Assembly: GCF_018687595.1 (NCBI RefSeq)
Contig: NZ_CP061298.1
Span: forward strand, 806,001 to 870,000
Reading direction: 5' to 3'
Length of the DNA stretch: 64,000 nucleotides
Origin: Polynucleobacter paludilacus
GTDB taxonomy: Bacteria > Pseudomonadota > Gammaproteobacteria > Burkholderiales > Burkholderiaceae
Below the pieces are notes generated by a model. That model was given only the letters and a program-made list of their open reading frames with translations. It ran no database searches and was not told where the DNA came from. Shown here piece by piece: positions 8,291 to 18,693 of the stretch; within the stretch, counting starts at the first letter, position 1, and every line of letters begins with the position of its first letter. A program made the translations under genes and the position numbers.

Positions 8291-9898
8291 GTGCTTACTG
8301 CATCTAATATCACCATGCAATTTGGGGCAAAACCCCTGTTTGAAAACATCTCTGTCAAGTTTGGTGGAGGCAATCGCTATGGTTTGATCGGTGCCAATGG
8401 TTGCGGTAAATCTACCTTTATGAAGATCCTGGGTGGCGAGCTTGAGCCTACTAGCGGAAACATTAGCCTAGACCCAGGCGTTCGTTTAGGCAAATTACGT
8501 CAGGATCAATTTGCCTATGAAGATGTCCGGGTTTTGAATGTCGTCATGATGGGGCATGAAGAAATGTGGAAAGCGGCCGCTGAGCGCGACGCAATTTATG
8601 CTAACCCTGATGCTAGCGATGAAGATTACATGCGTGCTGCTGAGTTAGAGGGTAAGTACGCAGAATATGGTGGCTACACTGCAGAAGCCAAGGCAGGGGA
8701 GCTCTTATTAGGCATCGGCATTCCGATCGAGCAACATACCGGTCCAATGAGTAATGTGGCGCCTGGCTGGAAGCTGCGCGTTTTGCTGGCTCAAGCTCTG
8801 TTCTCAGACCCGGACGTTCTGTTGCTAGACGAGCCAACCAATAACTTGGATATTCATTCGATTCATTGGCTTGAAGATATTCTGAATGATATCAAGAGCA
8901 CTATTGTCATTATTTCCCACGATCGCCACTTCTTAAATGAAGTCTGTACGCATATGGCGGACATGGACTTCGGTACGCTGAAAGTCTATCCTGGTAACTA
9001 TGATTCTTATATGCTTGCTTCTGTACAAGCCCGCACACAGCAACTGAGCTCTAACGTTAAAGCTAAAGAAAAGATTGCAGAATTACAGGCTTTCGTGGCT
9101 CGATTCTCTGCCAATGCATCAAAGGCGCGTCAAGCTACTTCACGTCAACGTCAGTTAGAAAAAATCGAGATTGTGGAAGTCAAGCCATCTTCGCGCCAGA
9201 ACCCATTTATTCGTTTCGATGCTGAAAAAAAATTGCACAATATGGCCGTGGAGTGCAATGCCCTAACTAAAGCTTACGACCGTACTATTTTTAAGAACTT
9301 CAAACTTGGGGTAAGAGCAGGAGAGAAGATTGCCATTATTGGGCAAAATGGTGCGGGTAAAACAACCCTCCTCAAAACGATTCTCAGCAAACGATTTGAA
9401 GGTATTGCTGCAGATAGTGGTGACGTCAAGTGGGCTGAAAATGCCAATGTCGGCGTGATGCCTCAAGACAATACTGAGATGTTTGCCAAAGATGAACTAC
9501 TCATGGATTGGATGAACAACTGGCGTAACACTGGTGATGATGACCAGTCTATCCGTGGAACTTTGGGTCGCTTACTTTTCTCAGGCGACGATATTGGTAA
9601 GTCTGTCAAAGTCTTATCAGGTGGTGAGAAGGGCCGAATGATTTGGGGCAAACTCATGCTTCAAAAATATAATGTTCTAGCCATGGATGAGCCAACTAAT
9701 CACATGGATATGGAGTCTATCGAAAGTTTGCAAATCGCACTTGAGAAATTCGATGGCACTCTGATTTTCGTATCGCATGATCGCGAATTCGTATCTGCTT
9801 TAGCTAACCGCATTCTTGAAGTCAAGATGGATGGCACTGTGAACGACTACTCAGGCACATACGAAGAATATCTGCGCAGCCAAGCTTTAGCAGGTTAA
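8291..9898 (+). CDS. ybiT: ABC-F ATPase, YbiT type
   Basis: This is a 535-residue soluble protein with two ABC domains and no membrane part, belonging to the ABC-F translation-factor group that acts at the ribosomal E site. First Walker A GANGCGKS is near residue 34, second GQNGAGKT near 353; both carry DEPTNN/DEPTNH Walker B motifs. The first signature reads APGWKLR instead of LSGG, which is typical of YbiT, while the second is LSGGEKGR. The linker region of about residues 245-310 is rich in charged residues. Translation begins at GTG ([12 protein letters not shown]), aligned with YbiT. The 113 bp upstream show no clear promoter to my eye. Confidence 0.92.
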   Translation: MLTASNITMQFGAKPLFENISVKFGGGNRYGLIGANGCGKSTFMKILGGELEPTSGNISLDPGVRLGKLRQDQFAYEDVRVLNVVMMGHEEMWKAAAERDAIYANPDASDEDYMRAAELEGKYAEYGGYTAEAKAGELLLGIGIPIEQHTGPMSNVAPGWKLRVLLAQALFSDPDVLLLDEPTNNLDIHSIHWLEDILNDIKSTIVIISHDRHFLNEVCTHMADMDFGTLKVYPGNYDSYMLASVQARTQQLSSNVKAKEKIAELQAFVARFSANASKARQATSRQRQLEKIEIVEVKPSSRQNPFIRFDAEKKLHNMAVECNALTKAYDRTIFKNFKLGVRAGEKIAIIGQNGAGKTTLLKTILSKRFEGIAADSGDVKWAENANVGVMPQDNTEMFAKDELLMDWMNNWRNTGDDDQSIRGTLGRLLFSGDDIGKSVKVLSGGEKGRMIWGKLMLQKYNVLAMDEPTNHMDMESIESLQIALEKFDGTLIFVSHDREFVSALANRILEVKMDGTVNDYSGTYEEYLRSQALAG

Positions 9899-9899
9899 T

Positions 9900-10160
9900 C
9901 TAGCTCTTATTTTCTTTAGCTTGGCGCTGAAAGCGCATTGCCGTTCCCTCTGCGCGAATTCTATTCCAGACCTGTGCTTTTTCATCGGGGCCAAAAAAGA
10001 CCCAATTACTGACTTCGGCTAAGGTGCGTCCGCAGCCTTGGCAAATCTCATCGTATAGGGTGGTACAGACTCCGATACAAGGAGAGTCAGATTCTGCATC
10101 CCCTGTTGATAGGGAATTGGCGCTATTGCCCGCATTTTGAAGGTAGTTTTCGTTGCTCAC
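9900..10160 (-). CDS. DUF1289 domain protein
   Basis: This is an 86-residue protein of unknown function. It has the conserved DUF1289 cysteine set SPCIGVCTTLYDEICQGCGRT (about residues 26-46), likely a small metal site, followed by the WxxFxPxEKxxVWxRI helix. It overlaps the preceding FemAB-like gene by 4 bp (ATGA), indicating translational coupling. It is convergent with ybiT, with only one base between the stop codons. Confidence 0.85.
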   Translation of the reverse strand: MSNENYLQNAGNSANSLSTGDAESDSPCIGVCTTLYDEICQGCGRTLAEVSNWVFFGPDEKAQVWNRIRAEGTAMRFQRQAKENKS

Positions 10161-11341
10161 GGAAGTACTGTATTCGATTTCAGAGGACTGTGCTCGGAGA
10201 GCTCATCTACGTAAGCTGCCATTCCGGCACTCTCCCGATGTAGAAAGTGTTTAACTGCTTTTGAAAATTGAGGGTTTGCAAGCCAGTGAGCAGATTTTAA
10301 GGTTTTGGGTAAAAAGCCTCTAGCCATCTTGTGCTCGCCTTGAGCGCCACCTTCAAAGGTCTGAATTCCTTCAGAGATACAGAACTCAAGGGACTGGTAA
10401 TAGGCAGTCTCAAAGTGTAGGCAGGGAATATATTTGAGTGCACCCCAATAGCGTCCATAGACTTTACTTCCCGCTTTATCTACGACCAATAAAGAGCTTG
10501 CAATCCGTCTGCCTCCCTGGCTAGCGATGATGAGATGCAAATAACTTGGCATGTCTTTAGATAGCTTTAGCAAGAATTCAAGGTTTAAATAGGGACTCGA
10601 ATGATGCTCTAAATAGGTTTGTGCATAGCACTCATAAAAGAATTCCCAATCTGCTGCAGTAGATTGTTCGCCAGAAATGTGTTCAAACTCGACTAGCTCT
10701 TTACGCACTTGGGCTCGTTCATGACGAATATTCTTGCGCCGTTTTTTATTCAAAGCCTCTAGGTATTGATCAAAGTCTTGATAGCCTTGATTTTTCCAAT
10801 GAAACTGTACCGAATCCCGCAGCATAAAACCTTCCGCTTCCAGCAATTGAACATCATCGTCGCTGGGAAAAAGGATATGAATTGAGGATAGATCATTATC
10901 CAGTGCAACCCCTTTTAAGCCAGCAATCAATAATTTTTGAATGGTTTTGTGGTCTTCGCCTACCTTAGCCAAGACTCTGGCTCCCTGAACAGGGGTAAAG
11001 GGGATCGCGCTCAGTAGTTTGGGGTAGTAGGGTTTACCGAGTTGGTGATAAGCCTCAGCCCAAGCCCAATCAAATACAAACTCACCATAAGAATGTTGTT
11101 TTAAATAAAGCGGTATGGCCCCTACAAGCATTCCATGAGGGTCTTTGGCAATGAGGTGCGTAATTTGCCAGCCCGTATCCGCTCCAACACATTCTGCTTC
11201 TTCCAAGTTACTCAGAAAGGCATGCTTTAGAAAAGGGCCGGCATGAGGATGAAGCAGGGCATCCCACTGCTCGGGACTCACTTTAGAGAGACTATCTAGC
11301 AGCTCGAGACGATAGGGTAACTCGGTTAACTCCGCTTGCAC
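10157..11341 (-). CDS. GNAT/FemAB-like N-acyltransferase (DUF482 type)
   Basis: This 394-residue protein resembles the peptidogalycan/FemAB-like acyltransferase family (GNAT fold) found widely in proteobacteria. Visible family features are the N-terminal WDALLHPHAGPFLKHAFL segment, the basic KKRRKNIRHER motif near residues 198-208 and the C-terminal FEGGAQGEHKMARGFLP motif near 340-356. The biochemical substrate is not established for this group; a cell-envelope aminoacyl transfer is a family-based guess. It is coupled to the DUF1289 gene by a 4-bp overlap and lies five bases after gloA. Confidence 0.78.
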   Translation of the reverse strand: MQAELTELPYRLELLDSLSKVSPEQWDALLHPHAGPFLKHAFLSNLEEAECVGADTGWQITHLIAKDPHGMLVGAIPLYLKQHSYGEFVFDWAWAEAYHQLGKPYYPKLLSAIPFTPVQGARVLAKVGEDHKTIQKLLIAGLKGVALDNDLSSIHILFPSDDDVQLLEAEGFMLRDSVQFHWKNQGYQDFDQYLEALNKKRRKNIRHERAQVRKELVEFEHISGEQSTAADWEFFYECYAQTYLEHHSSPYLNLEFLLKLSKDMPSYLHLIIASQGGRRIASSLLVVDKAGSKVYGRYWGALKYIPCLHFETAYYQSLEFCISEGIQTFEGGAQGEHKMARGFLPKTLKSAHWLANPQFSKAVKHFLHRESAGMAAYVDELSEHSPLKSNTVLP

Positions 11342-11346
11342 TTCAC

Positions 11347-11733
11347 TTATTCTTGAATTAACTCAATTTTGTATCCATCGGGATCTGTCACAAAGGCAAT
11401 GATGGTATCGCCACCCTGAACGGGGCCGGCCTCACGAGTGACCTTGCCGCCGGCTGCTTTAATCTTGGTGCAGGCTGCATAGGCATCTGGAACCTGGATG
11501 GCAATATGACCATAAGCAGTTCCCATCTCGTAGGAGTTGACCCCATAGTTATAGGTAAGTTCAATCTCCGCCTGTCCCTCTGCATTGCCTTTGCCGAAAC
11601 CAACAAAAGACAAAGCGTATTTTTGCTCTGGTCGTTCGGTTGTACGAATCAGATTCATGCCTAAGACCTTGGTGTAAAAATCTACTGAGCGCTGCATATC
11701 ACCGACTCGAAGCATTGTATGGAGGATCATCAT
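11347..11733 (-). CDS. gloA: Lactoylglutathione lyase (glyoxalase I)
   Basis: This enzyme isomerises the methylglyoxal-glutathione hemithioacetal to S-lactoylglutathione in the cytosol. Landmarks are [22 protein letters not shown] (one metal histidine and the first beta-alpha module), the GHIAIQV second metal region and [12 protein letters not shown] at the end with the catalytic/metal glutamate. The reading frame extends to 11781, but homologues start at [11 protein letters not shown], so I use the ATG at 11733 (128 residues), which also removes the overlap with bolA. Length and lack of insertion match the short Ni/Co-type enzymes. Confidence 0.92.
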   Translation of the reverse strand: MMILHTMLRVGDMQRSVDFYTKVLGMNLIRTTERPEQKYALSFVGFGKGNAEGQAEIELTYNYGVNSYEMGTAYGHIAIQVPDAYAACTKIKAAGGKVTREAGPVQGGDTIIAFVTDPDGYKIELIQE

Positions 11734-11749
11734 ATGTTGGCTCGTTTTA

Positions 11750-12034
11750 TTAGGATGCAATTTCATGTGGTGCAAATGCATGTATGCTCAGCGCATGAAT
11801 TTCAGCGGGAATATGGTCTTTGAGAGCAGCATAGACCGCACGATGCCTTGCTACTGCACTGAGACCGCTAAATTCAGAGGCCACAATATGAATTCTGAAA
11901 TGACCCCCACCACTCGCAGCGCCAGCATGTCCTGCATGTAGGTGGCTCTCATCTTGTATCTCAAGATGGGATAGTTTGAAGGCTATCTGTAAATCACTTC
12001 TGAAGCGCTCGATTCTCTGTTGATTGAGGTTCAT
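11750..12034 (-). CDS. bolA: BolA family protein
   Basis: This is a 94-residue BolA-fold regulator/iron-sulfur partner of monothiol glutaredoxins. It contains [11 protein letters not shown] (about residues 28-38), the [30 protein letters not shown] core and a late [10 protein letters not shown], giving the conserved histidine that binds an Fe-S cluster with Grx. The start codon overlaps the yciB stop by 4 bp, a pairing common in betaproteobacteria. Confidence 0.9.
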   Translation of the reverse strand: MNLNQQRIERFRSDLQIAFKLSHLEIQDESHLHAGHAGAASGGGHFRIHIVASEFSGLSAVARHRAVYAALKDHIPAEIHALSIHAFAPHEIAS

Positions 12035-12579
12035 TCGCTAACTTGCTCCATGTGTTTTGATAGCCACACGCCTTGCAAGATGATGAAGACAATGAGCAGA
12101 CCAGTACTACCAAAGAGTTTAAAGTTAACCCAGGCATCTTCAGAATATTCAAAGGCAACATACAAATTAAGAGCGCCCATCAAAAAGAAGAAGAGCGACC
12201 AAGCATAATTTAACTTTTGCCATGCAGACTGTTGACTATGGGCTTTCAGGGTAATTTGCTTACCCATGAGTACTTGGATCCAATTCTTTTGAAAAAATTG
12301 TGCACTGATTAATAGGGTTCCAGAAAATAACCAGTAGAGCGCAGTAGGCTTGAGTTGGATAAAGGTTTTGTCATGCAGGAAAATAGTGAGACTTCCAAAT
12401 ACCACAATGAGCACTAAGCTAACCCACTGCATGGCATCAATTTTGCGATGACGATAGTAGACCCAGAGAATTTGACCTATGGTTGCCACCATCGCTACGA
12501 TCGTTGCCGTATAGATGTCTGCCAACTTAAAGGCAATGAAAAAGAGGATGATAGGAAAGAGATCGAATAAGAATTTCAT
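12031..12579 (-). CDS. yciB: Inner membrane-spanning septation protein A (YciB)
   Basis: This is a 182-residue protein with about five transmembrane helices, matching the YciB/IspZ septation protein family involved in cell-envelope and division processes. Characteristic stretches are [20 protein letters not shown] at the start and [14 protein letters not shown] near residues 42-55, plus [22 protein letters not shown] near 126-147. Length and start agree with the family. It is translated just ahead of bolA. Confidence 0.92.
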   Translation of the reverse strand: MKFLFDLFPIILFFIAFKLADIYTATIVAMVATIGQILWVYYRHRKIDAMQWVSLVLIVVFGSLTIFLHDKTFIQLKPTALYWLFSGTLLISAQFFQKNWIQVLMGKQITLKAHSQQSAWQKLNYAWSLFFFLMGALNLYVAFEYSEDAWVNFKLFGSTGLLIVFIILQGVWLSKHMEQVSE

Positions 12580-12597
12580 ATACAGATTATGCCGTTA

Positions 12598-13017
12598 TTA
12601 AGACGCCTCTTTCTGTTCTGGCTCTTGAGCGAGATCGCTCGGCTCAAAACGGAGTGAAGCAGAATTAATGCAGTACCTTAGACCGGTGGGGGCGGGGCCG
12701 TCCTCAAACACATGCCCAAGATGCGCATTGCAATTTGAGCAACGCACCTCGGTCCGAATCATGCCATGGCTTGAATCTTTAACTTCTTGTATAGCTGAAG
12801 CGTTTTCGGGGGCGTTATAACTTGGCCAGCCACAACCCGCATCAAATTTGCTACTAGACCTAAATAGAGGGGTATGGCAGCAAACACACTGGTATTGACC
12901 CTGATCCCAATGATCCCAATATTTACCAGTAAAGGGCCTCTCGGTTGCCGCTTCTCTGGTGACTTTGTATTCAATCTCGCTTAAAGCAGATTTATATTCA
13001 GCATCCGTTTTTTTCAT
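12598..13017 (-). CDS. msrB: Peptide-methionine (R)-S-oxide reductase
   Basis: This enzyme reduces methionine-R-sulfoxide in proteins. The structural zinc pairs are CVCC and CSNC, the catalytic cysteine is in [10 protein letters not shown], and GCGWPSY is the family signature. The open frame begins at a TTG (13044) inside selO, but the ATG at 13017 (139 residues, GGA six bases upstream) gives a standard N-terminus; an ATG at 13023 is also possible. It lies directly downstream of selO, so both redox-related genes should be co-transcribed. Confidence 0.92.
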   Translation of the reverse strand: MKKTDAEYKSALSEIEYKVTREAATERPFTGKYWDHWDQGQYQCVCCHTPLFRSSSKFDAGCGWPSYNAPENASAIQEVKDSSHGMIRTEVRCSNCNAHLGHVFEDGPAPTGLRYCINSASLRFEPSDLAQEPEQKEAS

Positions 13018-13031
13018 GTTCATTCCAGTGA

Positions 13032-14498
13032 TTAAGAGGAGCAACTAACTTCAACAGGACGATACTCTGAAGGAGGGGGATTTGCATAGGCTTCATTATT
13101 TTCTTGCTCATCAAATGGGTTTTCTAAAATAGCCAATAATTTACTGACTTCTGAGTAGTCCTGTATTTGAGCCTTTTCAATGGCATCTTGGGCTAAGTGA
13201 TTGCGCAAAATGAATTTCGGATTGCAAGCATTCATGAGCATTTTTCTCTCTGCATCTACGCTATTTTCAGATTGAAGCCTCAAACCATAATCTCTAAACC
13301 ATTCATCGATTACTGCAAGATGATTAAAAAGATCGCGAGCCTCTTTTGGCGGCTTGAGAAGAATAGAGTCGTAATTAGCCAGCTTTCTAAAAAAGAAGGT
13401 GTAGTCGACTCTAGCGTCATGCATCACTTGCAATAATCTTTCAATGAGGCTGATGTCTTCAAACTCTACCGTCTGCAGCCCCAGCTTTGCTCTGAAGAGA
13501 CCCTGCCATCTCCCTGCGTAGAGCTTAGGGAATTCCTCTAAGGCGGAACGTAATAATGCTTGTGCTGTTTCGCTTGGGTGATTGATCTCTAAAAGCGGGC
13601 ACATTGCACTGGCTAAGCACGCCATATTCCAGTGCATGATTTGGGGTTGACGATGATAAGCATATCGGCCACCGCTATCACTATGGTTGCAAACATGATC
13701 GATTTGAAATTGATCCAAGAAACCAAACGGTCCGTAATCAATCGTTAAGCCCAAGGCGCTAATATTGTCTGTATTTAATACGCCATGGCAGAAGCCGACA
13801 GCTTGCCATTGCGCTACGAGATCGGCACTTCTTGCGGAGATGGCCTTGAATAGCTCAAGATAAGGCTCTTTAGCAGCTCTACATTCTGGATAAAAATGGT
13901 CTATTAAATAATCAGCCAATTCTTGCAAGCGTTCTACTTTTTGTAGAGCGGCGTAATGTTCAAAATGCCCTATGCGGATAAAGCTAGGAGCAAGACGAGA
14001 GCACACCGCAGCAGTTTCTAGGGTTTCTCTTCGGACTGCTTGGTTTGAGCCTACTACAGCAAGTGCGCGACTGCTTGGAATGCCTAGACCATGCATTGCT
14101 TCGCTACAAAGAAATTCTCTGATTGAGGAGCGAAGCACTGCTCGCCCATCGCCCATTCGGGAATAGCGAGTTTTGCCTGCTCCTTTGAGCTGTAGTTCCT
14201 GGCCATTGATTTCTCCAAGCAAAATTGCTCTCCCATCACCCAAATGCCCAGCCCAGACACCAAATTGATGGCCACTATAGGCAGTAGCGATAGGACGGTC
14301 GAATGTTTTGTCGTCAAGATCTAATCGATTTCCGGCAAGTACTTCAAGCCATTTTGGATCGCTGGGGAGTTGTGCACGCCCCAAAGGAATATTGATCAGC
14401 TTAGCTGCGGAGGAAGAAAAAGCAACCCAATAAGGATCAGGTAAGGGGCTGGGATTGACTTGATGCAGAACATCGTCGCCTTGCAGTAAAAATGCCAT
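13032..14498 (-). CDS. selO: Protein adenylyltransferase SelO
   Basis: This is a 488-residue pseudokinase-fold AMPylase (YdiU). It shows the [11 protein letters not shown] and [24 protein letters not shown] segments, [24 protein letters not shown] active-site region, and ends in CSS, where the cysteine corresponds to the selenocysteine of eukaryotic SelO. Family members AMPylate redox proteins such as glutaredoxins under oxidative stress, which suits the msrB neighbour. The ATG start agrees with the family. It is divergent from the PaaI-like thioesterase across a 79-bp spacer. Confidence 0.94.
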   Translation of the reverse strand: MAFLLQGDDVLHQVNPSPLPDPYWVAFSSSAAKLINIPLGRAQLPSDPKWLEVLAGNRLDLDDKTFDRPIATAYSGHQFGVWAGHLGDGRAILLGEINGQELQLKGAGKTRYSRMGDGRAVLRSSIREFLCSEAMHGLGIPSSRALAVVGSNQAVRRETLETAAVCSRLAPSFIRIGHFEHYAALQKVERLQELADYLIDHFYPECRAAKEPYLELFKAISARSADLVAQWQAVGFCHGVLNTDNISALGLTIDYGPFGFLDQFQIDHVCNHSDSGGRYAYHRQPQIMHWNMACLASAMCPLLEINHPSETAQALLRSALEEFPKLYAGRWQGLFRAKLGLQTVEFEDISLIERLLQVMHDARVDYTFFFRKLANYDSILLKPPKEARDLFNHLAVIDEWFRDYGLRLQSENSVDAERKMLMNACNPKFILRNHLAQDAIEKAQIQDYSEVSKLLAILENPFDEQENNEAYANPPPSEYRPVEVSCSS

Positions 14499-14577
14499 AG
14501 TTCGTCTATTCTATGGGGATTCTGAAATCAAGGTTAAAGCTTCAAAACTATTTCTTAATAGTCTTAAAATCGATCTC

Positions 14578-15060
14578 ATGACAACTCCATTACAAACTCA
14601 AACTTCACAGCAACTAGCCAATCTAGGCGAAGAATTGAATGTTCCTTTTTTAAAGCTACTGGGTGTACGTTGTATCAGTGCAGAGATGGGCAAAGGTGAA
14701 ATCCTGCTTGCGCTCAAGCCAGAGCATAAAAATACTTGGGAGGTCGCGCATGGCGGTGTTTTATTGACATTAATGGATGTTGCTATGGCTGTCGCCGCAC
14801 GCTCAGCTGATCCTGCGGATCGAAGCGTGGTTACGATTGAATTGAAGAATAACTTTATGCAAGCAGCGAACGGCATCTTGCGAGTGAAGGCTGAGACTGT
14901 ACGTAACACTGCCACGATGGCATTTTGCGAAGCCAAGCTTTATAACGATCTGGGTGAAACCTGCTGCATGGCAACGGGTACGTTTAAATATCTAAAGCGC
15001 TTACCATCACGCAATGCCGCAGGAGAGCGGGTCATTAACGACGATCTACGTTGGGAATAG
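14578..15060 (+). CDS. PaaI-type hot-dog thioesterase
   Basis: This is a 160-residue 4HBT/PaaI family thioesterase. The region WEVAHGGVLLTLMDVAMAVAA (about residues 55-75) holds the helix and the conserved HGG and Asp of this family, followed by VVTIELKNNFMQAA. The likely role is hydrolysis of an acyl- or aryl-CoA; the specific substrate is unknown. It is a single gene, divergent from selO and convergent with the NRDE gene. Confidence 0.85.
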   Translation: MTTPLQTQTSQQLANLGEELNVPFLKLLGVRCISAEMGKGEILLALKPEHKNTWEVAHGGVLLTLMDVAMAVAARSADPADRSVVTIELKNNFMQAANGILRVKAETVRNTATMAFCEAKLYNDLGETCCMATGTFKYLKRLPSRNAAGERVINDDLRWE

Positions 15061-15067
15061 ATCCGAA

Positions 15068-15925
15068 TTAAACCGATAAATTAGAGCCGGATGCATTGCT
15101 CAGCACGCCCGTGATGACATCATGACCGACGGTTCCATTGGCATCAAAGCGCCGCTCCACCATTTCAAAAGCACCGTCTTTGCGAACCCTTAAAAGCGTA
15201 CTGGATCGGGTGCCATAGGAAGAGGTTTTGACAAAAGCAGGTGAGAGGGCTTTTTCCCAATCCTTACTCACGCCAGTAGAAGGCAATTCATGGTCATTGG
15301 CCACGTGAGTGTCGGCCAATAAGCGCAAATACTGATCAGCGTTTTTGAGTCCGCCATGATCCATGGCCAATGTTTGAGCAAATGCCGCTATCCGGTGATT
15401 GACTTTAGGCCATGGTGTATCCAGCATGGCATTGGAGAGCCCGTAGACTCCCGGGCTTAGAGGGTTTTCAGGAAACACCTTCCGCGGACGAATTTGTTGA
15501 CCCATCATGAGACGATTGCTAACCCAGTGCATCTCAGCGTTTTCTGGATTACTGAAATCAGCCATCAGGAGATTAAAGCCGTTGTATTGGTCAAAGCGCT
15601 TGCCATGAGTCTGAATAAATTCCTGGGGGTGCTCCTTGCCCGCTAAATACATCAGGGATAGTTCGCCACGGGTTCGCGTATCCGGTCTTTTTTCACTGGG
15701 GGCTCTGACATTTGTTAGGGCGGCAAAACGACCAGTTTTGGCAAAACCTAACCATGTTCCTGGGCTGCCAAGCACATCGGCTTTATCCCTGCCTGCCAAG
15801 ACCTCCGGATGCTCCGGCCACCAATGCATCGCTTGGGTATCGCGCTCATAAAATTCATCACGATTTGCAGCTACCACCAAAGGGTAGTCTGGATGCGATT
15901 TCCAGGCAAAGAGGATTAGGCACAT
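15068..15925 (-). CDS. NRDE (TANGO2-like) family protein
   Basis: This is a 285-residue protein starting MCLILFAWKSHPDYPLVVAANRDEFYER. The Cys2 and the NRDE motif (residues 21-24) define the family, an Ntn-hydrolase-like fold whose eukaryotic relative is TANGO2, implicated in haem or lipid handling. The bacterial role is not settled. It overlaps nothing and lies 25 bp after ygfZ on the same strand, probably in one transcript. Confidence 0.87.
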   Translation of the reverse strand: MCLILFAWKSHPDYPLVVAANRDEFYERDTQAMHWWPEHPEVLAGRDKADVLGSPGTWLGFAKTGRFAALTNVRAPSEKRPDTRTRGELSLMYLAGKEHPQEFIQTHGKRFDQYNGFNLLMADFSNPENAEMHWVSNRLMMGQQIRPRKVFPENPLSPGVYGLSNAMLDTPWPKVNHRIAAFAQTLAMDHGGLKNADQYLRLLADTHVANDHELPSTGVSKDWEKALSPAFVKTSSYGTRSSTLLRVRKDGAFEMVERRFDANGTVGHDVITGVLSNASGSNLSV

Positions 15926-15950
15926 ATACGCAAGCTAAAAGGATGAAGGA

Positions 15951-16955
15951 TTAGATTTCGATCAAAGGGTAAGGCAACGAGTCTATTTTTAACACAGGCC
16001 CATCGATACTTCCCAAATGGATATCCCCATTTTCGAGCGCCTCTAGCTTTATCTCTATTTGCAGGTCAATCCTGGAGGGTGCAAATGGATTTTTTGCAGA
16101 AAGCACAACCATGCCGGCTGGTTGGTTTGGATCTTGCGAATGAAAAACTTCGGTGCCAGGGGCATGGGCGACAGTGTCTAGATCGTGATGTAGAAGCCGA
16201 GCTAAATGAAGACGTCTCTTGATTGCGCCCCGATATTGGCTCCTCGCTACGATTTCTTGTCCTGGATAACAACCCTTTTTGAAATCGATACCTGCAACAG
16301 ATTCAAAATTGATCATTTGAGGCACAAACTGCTCCTGGGTTGCCATCACAATTCTGGGTATGCCACTTAATACCTCAAGATCATTCCAGAGCTCTAAATT
16401 TTTGCTTTGCTTATGGGTATTGAGAAGGGGCTGTTTTGGTCGGGCAGAAATAATGCGCTCAAAAATATCTCCATCAACTGTAACCGAAGGTAGTTGCAGT
16501 GAAATTTCATCAGGATTACCTAGGTATGGTGTTTTAGTATCGCGTATTAGATGACCCTCTACATCCCAGCTATCCGAAACATCTTTAACGGTCAGTTTAG
16601 ATCGCAACACATACATGCTCAGTCGCTTTGCGGTACTTGCCGCAATATCTCTGGAGATCAATAGCCCATAGCGCTTAATTTCCTCTCCGCCCACTATATT
16701 TACCTGCAAGAGTAACCATGCGCTGGCTAATAAGCGGCCTTTGGGGCTACAGTAGCCCACCAAACGAACTTGAGCGCTGCCATGGGCAGCTTGACTGCCT
16801 TTAGCCGACTCTAAGCCTTGAACCGAATTGGTGAGCTGGTTTTGCAGGAATTGCTCTGAATCAGGTCCCTCCACCAGAATAAGGCCCCAATCGGATAAGG
16901 GGGTGCTCTCCCAGAGAGCTGAGTTGTCTGTTTTTGTAGTTGAAATAGGGTTCAC
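15951..16955 (-). CDS. ygfZ: Folate-dependent Fe-S cluster protein YgfZ
   Basis: This protein of the GcvT/CAF17 fold uses tetrahydrofolate to help assemble or maintain 4Fe-4S enzymes, including radical-SAM proteins such as those for tRNA and S12 methylthiolation. The diagnostic KGCYPGQEIVARSQYRG motif is present. The open frame reaches 17027, but that would overlap the divergent mltG start; the GTG at 16955 gives 334 residues beginning MNPISTTKTDN and fits the family better. The divergent ygfZ-mltG arrangement is common in betaproteobacteria. Confidence 0.88.
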   Translation of the reverse strand: MNPISTTKTDNSALWESTPLSDWGLILVEGPDSEQFLQNQLTNSVQGLESAKGSQAAHGSAQVRLVGYCSPKGRLLASAWLLLQVNIVGGEEIKRYGLLISRDIAASTAKRLSMYVLRSKLTVKDVSDSWDVEGHLIRDTKTPYLGNPDEISLQLPSVTVDGDIFERIISARPKQPLLNTHKQSKNLELWNDLEVLSGIPRIVMATQEQFVPQMINFESVAGIDFKKGCYPGQEIVARSQYRGAIKRRLHLARLLHHDLDTVAHAPGTEVFHSQDPNQPAGMVVLSAKNPFAPSRIDLQIEIKLEALENGDIHLGSIDGPVLKIDSLPYPLIEI

Positions 16956-16972
16956 GCTTTTATCATAGCGTG

Positions 16973-18043
16973 ATGAGTCAAAAATTTCAGAAAATGAATT
17001 TATTAAACCTAAAAAAGCAACCAACATGGGTTATCTGGTTGTTTGGCACATTGATTGGTTTATTAATCTTTTTTTATGCCGCGATATTCCTCATTACTGT
17101 TGTTCCGACAAATCCAAATTTTTCAGATGGTTCAGGCTATAAAGTCAAAATTCAACCCAAATCTGGTCTCAATTCAATTGCGATGCAAATGCAAGATCAG
17201 GGTCTTGCCGTTAATCCTGTGGTGTTTCACATCAGTGCCAGAGCGCTATTTGTTGGCTCAAGACTAAAGCCAGGCACCTATCTTTTTCCTCTAGATGCCG
17301 GATTGGGAAAGATTTTGTTACAAATGGCTAGGGGCGATCGGGTACGTGAGAGCGTTTCAATTATCCCAGGCATGACTATTTGGCAGGTGAGGGCATTAAT
17401 CGATGCGCATCCTGCTTTGAATCATCAAACCCGGTCAATGAGTTCTAGAGAGTTGCTCGCTCAATTGCATTTAACTTACCCAAGTTTGGAGGGGGCATTT
17501 TTTCCCGATACCTACGTGTTCGATCCAGATGAAATGGATCTCATGATTTATCAGCGAGCAGCACAAGCAATGCAAAAACAGCTTTTATCCGCTTGGTCTG
17601 AAAAGACTGCAAGCAGCCCACTGAAGACGCCTTATGAGCTCCTCATATTGGCTTCGATTATTGAGAAAGAGACCGGTAGGGCTAGTGATCGCAATTTAAT
17701 TGCTGCGGTATTTTTAAACCGCCTCAAGCTAGGAATGAAACTGCAGACGGACCCAACGGTGATTTACGGTATTGGCCCTAAATTTGATGGAAATCTGCGT
17801 AAAGCCGACTTGACCCGAAACAGTCCCTACAATACCTATATGCACAAAGGTCTACCCCCTACGCCGATTTCAATGCCAAGCAAGGAGTCTTTGCTGGCAG
17901 CCGTTACACCTTCCAATAGCAAGGCACTTTTCTTCGTGGCGAAAGGGGATGGAAGTAGCCATTTCTCTGCGACTCTTTCTGAGCATGAAGCCGCGGTTGA
18001 TCAATATCAGCGCAAAAAATCATTACAAAACTCGCCACATTAA
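16973..18043 (+). CDS. mltG: Endolytic transglycosylase MltG
   Basis: This inner-membrane lytic transglycosylase (YceG) cuts nascent peptidoglycan chains. One transmembrane helix lies at about residues 15-42 after a short cytoplasmic tail, then a LysM-like region, and the catalytic domain with [14 protein letters not shown] (the catalytic glutamate is E in IEKE, near residue 226) and [18 protein letters not shown]. The frame opens three bases earlier at GTG; I use the ATG at 16973, with an alternative ATG at 16994. It is the first gene of mltG-tmk-holB-tatD-ankyrin. Confidence 0.94.
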   Translation: MSQKFQKMNLLNLKKQPTWVIWLFGTLIGLLIFFYAAIFLITVVPTNPNFSDGSGYKVKIQPKSGLNSIAMQMQDQGLAVNPVVFHISARALFVGSRLKPGTYLFPLDAGLGKILLQMARGDRVRESVSIIPGMTIWQVRALIDAHPALNHQTRSMSSRELLAQLHLTYPSLEGAFFPDTYVFDPDEMDLMIYQRAAQAMQKQLLSAWSEKTASSPLKTPYELLILASIIEKETGRASDRNLIAAVFLNRLKLGMKLQTDPTVIYGIGPKFDGNLRKADLTRNSPYNTYMHKGLPPTPISMPSKESLLAAVTPSNSKALFFVAKGDGSSHFSATLSEHEAAVDQYQRKKSLQNSPH

Positions 18044-18048
18044 TTGAT

Positions 18049-18690
18049 ATGACTACTGCCTCTTATCCAGGATATTTCATTAGCTTCGAAGGTATCGATG
18101 GGGCAGGGAAGAGTACGCATATTGATGCCTTTGCCAATCTTCTAAAACAACGTTTTCCTGAGCGCGAAATTGTACTGACTAGGGAGCCTGGTGGAACTGA
18201 ACTAGGCGAACAATTACGCCAGTTGCTTCTGAATGCTCCAATGAATTTGGAGACTGAAGCCTTGCTGATGTTTGCGGCGCGGCGCGAGCACTTAGTTCAA
18301 ATCATTGAGCCAGCTTTGTTGGCCGGAAAGATAGTGATCTCCGATCGTTTCACGGATGCTAGCTTTGCCTATCAAGGCGGAGGGCGAGGTCTAAGTATTG
18401 ATAAATTAAATGCGCTTGAGCAGTGGGTGCAAGGTAAACAAAATCAAACCATCTTGCAGCCCAATCTCACTATCTTGTTTGATCTACCAGGATCGATTGC
18501 TGAGGCGCGTCGCTCTAAAGTGCGAACGCCTGATAAATTTGAGCAAATGGACCTTGATTTCTTTGAGCGCGTGCGTCAAGAGTATCTGCGTCGTGCTAAA
18601 GCAGATATGAATCGTTTTCACATTGTTGATGCGACTCAAACTCAGGATCTGATTTGGCAGGACCTAGAGCAACTTTCTTTACAAATCTAG
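18049..18690 (+). CDS. tmk: Thymidylate kinase
   Basis: This 213-residue kinase phosphorylates dTMP to dTDP. The P-loop [12 protein letters not shown] is near residues 13-24, the DR(F/Y) motif is [17 protein letters not shown] near 100-116, and the [11 protein letters not shown] segment binds substrate near 44-54. It is spaced six bases after mltG and four before holB, the standard order. Confidence 0.96.
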   Translation: MTTASYPGYFISFEGIDGAGKSTHIDAFANLLKQRFPEREIVLTREPGGTELGEQLRQLLLNAPMNLETEALLMFAARREHLVQIIEPALLAGKIVISDRFTDASFAYQGGGRGLSIDKLNALEQWVQGKQNQTILQPNLTILFDLPGSIAEARRSKVRTPDKFEQMDLDFFERVRQEYLRRAKADMNRFHIVDATQTQDLIWQDLEQLSLQI

Positions 18691-18693
18691 TTC

